A stretch of 64,000 nt of DNA, taken from contig NC_037093.1 in NCBI RefSeq assembly GCF_002994745.2, positions 34,387,884-34,451,883 on the forward strand. The letters are read 5' to 3'. The notes beneath the pieces are model-generated. The model searched no databases. It saw only the letters and a program-made list of their open reading frames with translations, and was not told the DNA's origin. The translations under genes were made by a program, and so were the position numbers. This document shows positions 44,830-54,127 of this stretch, in pieces; positions within the stretch are counted from its first letter, which is position 1, and each line of letters starts with the position of its first letter. Source of the stretch: Rosa chinensis (taxonomy: Eukaryota > Streptophyta > Magnoliopsida > Rosales > Rosaceae).

Positions 44830-45364
44830 TTTCGAAAATTGTTTTCGTAAAAGCATTTTTGCTATTAAAAAAAAAAAAACCACCAACAACTTGAAAACGT
44901 TTTTGAGAAAGCTTTTCTTGGTTTTGTAAAAATATTTTTCTAACTTACAAAAAGGCCTTGAGGAAAATCTTTTGAGTTTTCGTTGTCTTGCGAGTTGGTT
45001 TTGATTTCAAAAGAAAGGAACTTACGAAAGAAGTTTTGAATCACTTGTGACGCCTAATCCTAAAACCACCGCTTCTTATTTAGATTCCTTTGCGCTATCA
45101 TATCCCTTCGTGTAGACCCCCTATCTACTTTGCTTCTTTTCGAGAGTCATCCACTCGTTGTATAACCCAGTCATCGTAATTATGTGTTGTTGCAAAATGA
45201 TATCGTGAGATCTTCATTAGGGAGATTCCACATCATGCATTTGGCACATAAAAAGGGAAAAACCTTTGATTTGTAAGCTTCAATCCGAGTCTATGATTGA
45301 TCTCATGTTGTGAGCTTTGTAAATCATATTGTCTTTTGCTTTGTCTCAGTTTGACTCCTATTAA

Positions 45365-46201
45365 GATGCCGCCGCGACCCGTTCCTAGATTAGCAGCTGT
45401 GCTAAGGGCATTCGAAGCCCTAAACAATGTTCCAGAATAGACTCCGGAGGAACTTGAAAGATATAGGGTGACGCACTGCTTGGAGCAGTTCACCAAGCTT
45501 AAACCACCCCAGTTCAACGGAACCGGGGAAGCCTGCGAGGCAGAAACCTGGTTGAAGAAAATCCAGAAGATCATGGAGATCATATGAATAGCGGAGCAGT
45601 ATCGTGTGTCCCTAGCTGCACACCAACTTGTCGGGGAGGCTGACGACTGGTGTGATACCGTCCATACCCTACGGACTTTCGCTAACCTGACTTGGGCAGA
45701 GTTCAAGCAACTCTTCCTGGAGCGGTTCTTCGCACCTGTTCTTAAGGCACAGAAGATCAGTGAGTTCTTTGCTCTGACGCAAGGAAACAAGACCATTCAC
45801 GAGTATGTTGTGGCTTCACATGACTACTCAAGTACATACCGACGATCGCCAACGACGATCGGATGAAGAAACAGAGGTTCATGGAGGGACTCCGAGACTC
45901 GATTCCATGTGAGTTACGCTCGAACACTACCTTGAGCTACAATGAGACCATAGCTGCCGCCTACGCCATCGAGGCTGATGAAGTTGCACATCCAAGACGT
46001 GGGGATGGCCAGGAGAGCTCTCACCCTCGGAGGAATCGCTGGGTGCACCGGAGGAAGCCCCGAGGAGGGAACTCCCAAGGATATACCAGTTCCAGCAGTA
46101 GCAGTGGTTCTTCGAGAAGATGGGGCCTTGCACCCTACACCTGTTTCGTTTGTGGCCAACCCAGACACACCAAGATTCACTGCCCATTTGTTAACAACTG
46201 A
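45365..46201 (+). pseudogene. Ty3/Gypsy gag with CCHC knuckle
   Basis: From ATG 45365: MPPRPVPRLAAVLRAFEALN, then KLKPPQFNGTGEACEAETWL, and the retrotransposon gag core LVGEADDWCDTVHTLRTFAN and LTWAEFKQLFLERFF. It ends with Ser-rich linker and CFVCGQPRHTKIHC (CX2CX4HX4C). Stops near 45438 and 45588 and a frameshift at about 45862 prevent one product. Confidence 0.87.
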
Positions 46202-46333
46202 CAAGGAGCGTTTTCTGGCTCGGGATTCCAAAATTCGAGGCCAACTTAGTCACTGCCAACTCAGATATCGCCAGCACCCTACCAACCACCGAACCTTACT
46301 CAGCAACAGTACCGACCACCTCAGCCGCTGGCA

Positions 46334-46852
46334 GTGAGCTTTGACCAGCAAATCCGTGGAGGAAGCAACCAGGGAGGACGTGGACAACTGCATGCAATCA
46401 CCGGTGGAGATACTACTGAGGCTTCTGGCTCTGGCACCACACTAGCTGGTACGATGCTCATCTCTAACTCTGAGGCTAGAGTACTGTTTGACACTAACGC
46501 ATCGCATTCATTCATATCTACATTGCTAGCTGAGTCCCTAAGATTAGAACCAACACCGCTAGGCAGAGTTTTAAACTTTAGCACACTGCCTGGTGTGGGC
46601 ACTGGTGTAGACAAAGCCTATAGGAAGTGCCAAGTTGTTATTGGCGGTCGGAAGCTCCAAACCGATCTCTTTCCGATCGAGTTGAATGACTTTGATCTAA
46701 TTCTTGGGATGGACTGGCTAAGCAAGTACAAAGCACTCATCAATTGCGATCGACGCGCTGTACGAATCACGCCACCGAGCAAGGAGACCTTCAAAATAAA
46801 AATGGTGGGACCCCTCTTACCTCAAAGTTCACTACTGAAGGCTTGTTTCTGA
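46334..46852 (+). pseudogene. Ty3/Gypsy aspartic protease with altered active site
   Basis: Contains ISNSEARVLFDTNASHSFIS near 46470. Most plant Gypsy proteases have LFDSGASHSFIS; here the D-S/T-G triad reads DTN, which should abolish activity. Downstream FPIELNDFDLILGMDWLSKY is typical. The frame runs 172 codons to a stop at 46852, before the RT. Confidence 0.85.
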
Positions 46853-46906
46853 GGGAGGAGAACACTCGCTTGCTACAGCATCATCACTGCAGGGGAAAAG
46901 GCAAAC

Positions 46907-48165
46907 ATGGAGACTAATAGCTACATGCCGATCGTAGACGAGTACCCTGACGTGTTTCCAGAGGAGCTACTAGGATTACCCTCGGATCGTGAAGTGGAGT
47001 TCCACATTGACTTGGTTCCCGGTACCGAGCCGATCTCGATACCGCCGTATCGAATGGCACCGACCAAGATGAGCAAACTGAAGTTACAACTAGAGGATCT
47101 TGAGAGCAAGGGGTTCATCCGAAAGAGTTCATCACATTAGGGAGCTGCTGTGTTGTTCGCTAAGAAGCATGACGAGACACTACATCTATGCGTATACTAT
47201 CGACAACTAAACCAAGTAACGATCAAGAACAAGTATCCACTACCAAGGATAGACGAGTTGTTTGACCAACTCGCGGGAGTGATGTTCTTCTCCAAGATCG
47301 ACCTTCGATTAGGGTATCACCAGTTGCGAGTACGCGAGGAGGACATTTCGAAGACGGCCTTCCGAATGCGCTATGGGCACTTCAAGTTTGTTGTCATGCC
47401 TTTTGGGCTAACCAACGACCCTGCCGCATTCATGGACCTGATGAACCGAGTGTTTCGACCCTACTTGGATCGGTTCATGATCGTCTTTATCGATGACATC
47501 CTTATCTACTCCAAGACGCAGGAGGAGCACGCTTTCCATCTCTGCATAGTTCTACAGACATTTTTGGATCACCAACTCTACGCTAAGAAATCCAAGTGTG
47601 ACTTCTGGCTCACAGAAGTAAAGTTTCTTGGACATGTCATCTCTGCAGCTGGACTTTCAGTGGACCCTTCAAAGGTCGAAGCTGTACATTGGGAACAACC
47701 GCGGAACGTGACTGAAATTCGCAGTTTCTTGGATTGGCTAGTTACTACTGCCGCTTTATCCAAGACTTCTCCAAGATCGCTAGACCATTGACCATTTTGA
47801 CAAGGAAAGGCGCAAAGTTTGAGTGGGATGACAAGTGTGAGAACGCTTTTGTGGAGCTTCAGATGAGGTTGACGACCGCACCTGTACTAGTTCACTCGAA
47901 CAATGTCGACCTGTACCAAGTGCACACTGACGCCTCAGGGAACGAACTAGGTTGTGTGCTTATGCAAAATGGCCCGAGTCGTGGCCTTTGGCTCGAGACA
48001 GTTAAAGCAGCACGAGAGGAACTACCCAACTCACGACTTGGAACTGGCTGCTATCGTCTTCGCATTGAAGATCTGGAGGTGCTATCTCTATGGCAAGTGA
48101 TTTGAAGTCTACTTGGATCACAAGAGTCTGAAGTAAATCTACACTCAGCGTGATCCCTACGCCAT
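46907..48165 (+). pseudogene. Ty3/Gypsy reverse transcriptase and RNase H start
   Basis: Reads YPDVFPEELLGLPSDREVEF, a stop at 47138-47140, then [53 protein letters not shown] and catalytic [12 protein letters not shown] near 47495. A frameshift near 47735 leads to [16 protein letters not shown] and the RNase H start [18 protein letters not shown]. Homology ends near 48165. DYRQLN, the usual form, has changed to YYRQLN. Confidence 0.9.
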
Positions 48166-48429
48166 GGTAAACATTTTCATCACCACCCAAATTCCATAGC
48201 TTAAGATGCAAACAAGCTATATAAACCTAAAAACTAGACAAAAGCCAATAATACAATTTCGAGGGCACAGTAAGTCCCAGTAAATTGACAATTTCCATAA
48301 TACAGAAGCTGTGCATACACATTAAACACCAAAACTATGAATACGTGATCAAAGTCATTAGGTTTCAATATACTTCAGACTATAAATATGGTAAGCCATT
48401 CTAAGAACCTGATACAAAATAAATCACAC

Positions 48430-49635
48430 TTAAAACTCAGGTTTGACCTTCACATCTCCATTTGGCAATGTGCTTTGTGCTTGTGCAAGCCGTTTCATTT
48501 CCTGTATCAAATGAGAAGTGTTTACAGCCTATAAAGAAACAAGTGAAACACCCATTTAACACATCGAGGAAGGGTAATAATAGTCTTATCAAAATGGAAA
48601 AAGCCGATTTCTGCTGGGCGCAGAGTCATAGATAGGTGACAGATTCATTTACAAAAGTATACACATTCAGAAAAGGGTTGTTTAATAGTAGGGACAATGA
48701 ACAAAAGAGAAGGGGAGAATGCATGAAGAGGTGCAAAGAAGACTTTCTTCACATAATTTTGACCAAAAAAAGCCTATTAAACATGCAGACAATCAATTTG
48801 ATAAAATCCATTTATACCATATTGGCAGATCAATGAAATGCAACTTACAGCAGCTGAAGCAGCACGTATTTCTCTATATGATTCAACTCCATCAGGAAAT
48901 GCCTGTTCAAGTTTGTCGAGAAGATGTTTTCGCAAACTCTGAAGATGCATGAGAGCAAGATGAATCATGTAACTTCAAACATTGAAATGGAAAAAATAGA
49001 TGTATAAAAAAAATGGATTGAAAATATCAAAGTAAGGTCAAGCTTACCTTGAAGGTATCAGTTTTGCCTTTAGTGATCTGATTTTTGGCGATACAGCTGT
49101 TTATGACATCCCTTGTAAATTCATCAGGATTCTTTCCATCGTCAATCAAACTAGGCCAAATCAATTGTAGTCAAAACTGGCCATAAAAGAGAAATATTGA
49201 GTTATTAAAAAGAAAATTACAGAAGAAAACTCACTTAAAAACCTCCATAGGAACCTGGATATTGCATTTGTCAGACAACTTAGCCATATTGTCAAGCTCC
49301 ATAACAAGAGCATTTCTGAGAGGTCAAACCCAATGTGAGAAAGTCTCCTATAGACAATCAAATACTGCGAAAGTACTCAATTGAGCAGCTCAGGTTGAGG
49401 AGAATTACAGGCGCTGGAGGAGGGGGAGCTGAGAGCCGGCATTGAACGAAGAGACAGTGAGGTAGAGCTGGTGAATGAGCCCTAAAGTCTTCTGAATAGA
49501 GTTAATGACCTGGTTCAGGTCTTGCTTTGGATCATCCACCCCTGTTGTTCCTGCTGTATCATTGGTTTGAGGGACCAATATCCCATTGCCACCACTCCCA
49601 CCAATCCCAGCATTTGCATTCATCAATGCATCCAT
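48430..49635 (-). CDS. MED10: Mediator of RNA polymerase II subunit 10, 190 aa
   Basis: Five minus-strand coding exons join in frame with GT-AG introns: 49635-49409, 49315-49235, 49150-49048, 48938-48849 and 48501-48430. The protein begins MDALMNANAGIGGSGGNGIL, then the Med10 domain from about residue 40: DLNQVINSIQKTLGLIHQLY, LQRLNALVMELDNMAKLSDK, VPMEVFNLIDDGKNPDEFTR and KTDTFKSLRKHLLDKLEQAF, ending NGDVKVKPEF. Med10 sits in the middle module of Mediator and links activators to RNA polymerase II in the nucleus. Length and C-terminus match plant MED10. A splice acceptor (CTTAACAG) nine bases before ATG suggests a 5' UTR intron, whose donor exon may be 52320-52249. The truncated Gypsy element lies about 270 bp beyond the stop. 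Confidence 0.95.
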
Positions 49636-50042
49636 CTCAGACCACTGTTAAGCAATTCAACTGTTAAACATTAAATCCTGTTTAATGATTGAACTTCAGA
49701 ACTTCCTAAAAAAATAAACAGAATACTAAACACCCAGCTGAAGCAAAGACTTTAGTATATGCTAAACTTTTGGGGACCTTAATATATAAATCTATATGTT
49801 CACTAGTCCTTATTTTACTTAACGAAACCACAACAAGGGTCTTATAAGCCCTTCATGCTCAATCCCATGTGCTTTTCCAACTATATACAGATACAGTTTC
49901 AGTTCATTAGGGTAACTAGATACCCAACTTGCTTTGAACTGAGTGGAAACACTTGTCTTTGTTCACAAAATCGTGTATGTCGTAAAATTCCAATTATGTA
50001 GCACCTAAAAGAACAAAGGTAGTTGATGATGCCTATAAATAA
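49636..50042 (-). other. MED10 upstream region, probable leader intron
   Basis: No coding sequence. On the minus strand an intron-like pyrimidine stretch and AG acceptor end nine bases before the MED10 ATG. A leader exon could be the C/T-rich stretch at 52320-52249, which ends GACAAG|GTAGCC. If right, the intron is about 2.6 kb and contains the Helitron end described next. Confidence 0.35.
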
Positions 50043-50072
50043 CTAGCAACGGTACCTGCGCTTTGCCGCAGG
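50043..50072 (-). mobile_element. Helitron-type 3' terminus (first)
   Basis: On the minus strand a hairpin CCTGCGGCAAAGCGCAGG is followed after eight bases by CTAG and a host T, the layout of Helitron 3' ends (hairpin, short spacer, CTRR, insertion before T). The element body would extend to the right in plus coordinates; its 5' TC end was not located. Confidence 0.65.
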
Positions 50073-50337
50073 ATTTGTTGTTGGTGATAATTTACAATAA
50101 TGAAAGATATAATTGAAAATGACTTTATTATTGATCAAACTGATAAAATATCATATATTACACTAATTGGAATAGTATTTTTGACAAAATTGTCAAACAG
50201 CTAACACTTTAACATATATTTTCAAAACAAATTGACAAAGCATTCATTTAATCACAATTAATTAAAGATCAAAACTGCAGATTTGATAGAAGGTAGCATT
50301 CATATATCTGCTATTGAATTACATATTCAAACTCCTA

Positions 50338-50510
50338 TCAGACTTTCTTCTCCTCTGTTTCTGGTGGAGGTAACAAAATATTGAAGACTCTATCAGCCAA
50401 AACTATTCCAATTAAAGGACCAATCTAATAAACAAAGAAGAGCTCCCAAGTATTGTGCCAGTTGTTAACATAAGCCCAGCCAAAAGCATTAGCACGGTTC
50501 ATAGAAGATA
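50338..50510 (-). pseudogene. Captured aquaporin SIP1-like C-terminal fragment
   Basis: The minus strand reads NRANAFGWAYVNNWHNTWEL, FFVY, a TAG, then IGPLIGIVLADRVFNILLPP and PETEEKKV before TGA at 50340-50338. This matches the last part of plant SIP1-type aquaporins: second NPA box region (here NRA), the last helix, and a Lys-rich tail. The stop is where the family has Trp (VYW), so a TGG to TAG change. Located just inside the Helitron end, it is probably a captured gene piece. Confidence 0.7.
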
Positions 50511-52248
50511 AACTGTCAATTCGAGCTCAATTTCAATTACACATGCTCTAGTAGCCGCACAACACCCAAATTCATAAAGAAAAATTGGACCTCAATTTTC
50601 AAACTCAAATCTCTTATAAAAACCCAACTTCTTGGTAGAAAATTCAATCATGTTTAATGGATTAGAGGAAACAAAGACAAAATGGAGACCAAGTCCCATT
50701 TGGTAGACAGAGACCGAGGAATTCCAATTTGTATGCTGTGATGCGAAAGAATTCCAAACCGAACACAAATTCAAAGCTGGAAAAGTATGAGCTAGCAAAA
50801 ACCACCAAAAGCATTATTTCTTAATAGCGGATCATCAAACAAACTATTCACTTGATAAACTAACACGGCAAAGATACAATACAGTTTTTTTTTTCCAATC
50901 TCCAAATGCCTTCAAATGAAGGTTCACAGATTAAGAACCAAGTTCCTTGATCAATTAAGACAAATAAATTTCCAATATTTCAATGTTCAACTTAAGCGGA
51001 GTTGGAATTATGCATTTGCAACGTTTTAGAAATGCTCAGAATGTTTAACCAAACATATTTGCAGAAAAAGATTCTCTATCATTTTATATAAAGCTCTAGG
51101 ATTTTTGACATGAATCAAACATTGATCTTACTATGAATGAGAAAGAGTGAATAAATAAAAATCAAGTTTAAAAATATACCCTGAGATTGGAAATTTTGAA
51201 GTGCGCACTGCATTTAAAAAACTATTTATACTTGTTAGACCATGATAATTAACTGATTTGTGATAAATGTAAAACAATCTATACAGAATGGTCCAAAGAG
51301 TCATAATGAAAAAAAGAAAAGAAAAAAGATGGACAGATTCTATAGTTTCTGAAAATCAAAGCAAGAAAACCATAGTAATAGTTTCTGAACAAAGAAGCTT
51401 TTTTGTTTTTTGGGTGAGAATTGAAGAGGCCAAACAAAACAGCAATGAAAGTAAACAACCTTAATCTCACTATCCATACTTAAACCTTAATTAGACTCAG
51501 CCCGCTTCTTTTCTACTGTTTCCTGCCTCTAATTTTCTACTTAACCCTAGTCGACACTTAATCTCAACATCAGAAATATCACACTCCTGTACAGAACTGA
51601 AACCCTAATGTACACCACGTTCAAAATTAAACCAAAAAAAATGGGTCCATTCTTTTATTACTAATTCTTCTCAGAGGATCAAAAAATTCAACTTGATTGA
51701 CTAACCATACAGAACCCGCTTTTGGGTTTTCTCTGTCCAAAACTCAAAGACTTGAACGAATTTCGAATAGTTTCTTAGCTTTTCCAAACAAATCAAACAC
51801 ACCATTGACGAAGTACGATTCAATATAAATAAAACTGAAGCTATATTTACAGACACACACACACATGAGTTAGAGGGAAGGGAAGTGGACCTGGGAGGTG
51901 GATCTTCAACAATGGCGATGATGGTCTGAGAAGCAAGCAAGAGTTTTGAGATTCGAAACTCAAATCCGAATTGGCTGCACAAAATTGGGAGACCATGGAA
52001 TTTACAAACCCAAACACAAAAACATCAAATAAATTTCTTTTCCATTCCTCTACTACTACTTCATTTTTCCTAACCAAACAGAGCTCCACACAAAATCAAA
52101 ACCCCGAAACAGATTGAAGATAAAGCCGTAGCAAATGAAAACAATCCGAAAAATCAAAACTATTTGAACCCGATAATAATGATGACAATAGTGATTTGAA
52201 TCAAAATAAGCAATTGATGGTAGGGTTTTTCGAAGGCTACCTTGTCTG

Positions 52249-52320
52249 CTCAACTCTATCTCTTGATTGGAAATAGCAGAAGAAAAGAAGGGCTGGGATG
52301 ATGTGATATGATAGATCCAC
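52249..52320 (-). other. Possible MED10 leader exon
   Basis: Minus strand: a C/T-rich segment with CCCAGCCCTTCTTTTCTTCT and ending AGCAGACAAG before GTAGCC, a plausible splice donor. It is the only promoter-like, pyrimidine-rich segment upstream of MED10 before the next repeat. Pure inference. Confidence 0.3.
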
Positions 52321-52413
52321 GCTGGCAGTAGTTTATTCTTGGCACCCACCTTTATAATCAAAGGAACCAAAACAAAAGGCTTAAAGAAGTTGATGAAAAT
52401 CAGAAGCAATAGA

Positions 52414-52443
52414 CTAGCAATAGTGCCCGCGCTTTGCGGCGGG
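52414..52443 (-). mobile_element. Helitron-type 3' terminus (second)
   Basis: Minus strand ends with a CCCGCCGCAAAGCGCGGG hairpin, an eight-base spacer CACTATTG, and CTAG before host T. Same architecture as the ends at 50043 and 62834. The body to the right holds exon-like fragments and the third Copia element. Confidence 0.65.
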
Positions 52444-53130
52444 TTTTGTAGTGGATTAATTTAGCTGTAGTAGTATACAGCAGCTGGATTTTTCTTAATA
52501 TAAGAAATAGGAGACATTGCTCATAAAGACTAAATACAGAAGGAAAGAATGGTATTGAAGCCGTTAAACAAAATGCTCTAAAATTATTCCCAATATATAC
52601 TCTCGGATTGTAAAGCTACATTCACTAAACATAAATAATGCTCAGCGGGCACTTCTCTAGATGCTGCTATAAAAGCAAACTACAGAAGGAAAAGAATGGT
52701 ATCGAGGTTGTTGAGAAGTAATTACAACCTATTAGATGAGTTTATAATTCTGTTCTTTTTGTTAGTATACACCTTGGCTGCTGCAGCTTGTTTACCTTAG
52801 CTACCGCTTCTCTCTTTATTTTCATAGACTCTGCTCCACGGCTTTCATCAATGCATCAACTTTTTTTATCAGCATCTAGAGAAGTCATAATACGCATTAG
52901 AAAAGAAAAGACATAAAAATCTAAACCAACTCTACCATTCTACTTCAAAAGTATACCTATCAGATGCAGCAACAATTAGATAAAAATTTAGTAGCTTGAA
53001 TGTCCGATGATCATTATCAAGTAAAGAGAAGAACTTAAGAAAAATAGATTAGCAATTATTAGTGAATTTGTATGAGAAAGTGAGAAATAGAACTTACACA
53101 ACATAACACTTCCCTTTATCGAGAGCAATT

Positions 53131-53245
53131 TTAAATGACTCCAATAACTTGAACTTTTGCACAATTCGAGCTGAACTGCTGCCTTTAAAGAGTTCCCTAA
53201 GAACTTATGTCAGCTTATTCAATTCAGATGCTGCCAATGTGACCT
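53131..53245 (-). pseudogene. Unidentified captured exon-like fragment
   Basis: The minus strand reads LAASELNKLT, a stop, then VLRELFKGSSSARIVQKFKL and LESFKIALDKGKCYV, with intron-like sequence on both sides. I do not recognise the protein. Another such piece (DALMKAVEQSL) is near 52860. Probably host-gene parts carried by the Helitron. Confidence 0.4.
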
Positions 53246-53580
53246 AAAATAACATTGAAATAATACATAGAAATGATAAATAACATTTAGACACTGAAAT
53301 AAAATGTTACATAGCAAGCAAGTAGACAACAAACAATAAAATAAATTGCTTAACACATCGTTTTAGTGTCTTTTTTTTTCCCAAGTCTGATATGCTTACC
53401 AAACAAAGAATGTAGAGTTTTTTTATTTTCCATCTATTAGTTTTGTCTCTAGATCAGATATCCTTAGCAAACAAACAATGTGCAAAGCTTTTATTTCCCA
53501 TCTATTCGTTCAATACAACAACCATATAAACTCACGACATTTCCATGTTGTAAATATATGCAAAAAGTGTATCACACTTC

Positions 53581-54093
53581 TGTTGTGTTTTTGGCTCATT
53601 GATACAATCTGAAAATTAGGATGCAGAATTCAAATCCAAGTCTAGAAAGGAAAGAGGTTTGCGCGCAGCTTTTCTATAAGTTCTAGGAAAGTTAGTCTTT
53701 CAAGTTCTATTAGGATTTGTATTAAAAGCTTAGTCTATTAGGGTTAGGAATCCTAATCCCATGTTGTATCAGCAGCCTCTATGCCCTATAAATAGGGGCT
53801 GCAGTCAGTTTTCTGGAAAGAAGACAGAAAGTGCAGAAAACTGAGAGTCAAGGTGATAGAGAGATAAGAACTAGTCAGAGGGGTTTGAGGGATCTGCAAT
53901 AAGTACTTGTAAACATCTAAATTCTTCATAGTGCTAGTGAATCTCTCAAGAGAGATCACGAAGTGGACGTAGGCTAAAGTTTTGGCTGAACCACTATAAA
54001 ATCTGCTGTGTTGTTTCTGTTTTCAGTTCATCTATTATTCTGATTTTGCTTAAATAGTAAAACACAAAGATCCTAAAGGGGACTTACACAATA
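53581..54093 (+). repeat. 5' LTR of the third Copia element
   Basis: 513 bp, with a TATA-like CCTATAAATAGGGGC near 53784-53798 that would start transcription near 53825. Followed by AG and the PBS. Confidence 0.93.
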
Positions 54094-54095
54094 AG

Positions 54096-54107
54096 TGGTA
54101 TCAGAGC
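54096..54107 (+). promoter_or_regulatory. Primer-binding site of the third Copia element
   Basis: TGGTATCAGAGC two bases after the LTR is a perfect initiator Met tRNA PBS. Confidence 0.92.
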
Positions 54108-54127
54108 TTAGGCTCAAGGTGTTTGCG

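Larger units (their letters stand above)
43621..48165 (+). mobile_element. Truncated Ty3/Gypsy element (chromovirus-like)
   Basis: Order: probable LTR/5' region (about 43620-44810), PBS at 44815, gag (45365-46201), protease (46334-46852), RT (46907-47791) and the start of RNase H (to about 48165). Integrase and a 3' LTR are absent, so the right part was lost by deletion or truncation next to MED10. Frames are broken by several stops. RT phrases such as [20 protein letters not shown] resemble Del/Tekay chromoviruses. The exact left border with the LINE and the LTR start are not resolved. Confidence 0.8.

Noticed and set aside
50592..50798. 68-codon minus-strand frame upstream of the aquaporin fragment
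   Set aside because: No similarity to the missing part of an aquaporin and no splice-consistent link was seen; likely chance.
54095..54127. Upstream GTG start for the Copia polyprotein
   Set aside because: That frame begins inside the primer-binding site; the first ATG at 54128 gives a normal gag N-terminus.
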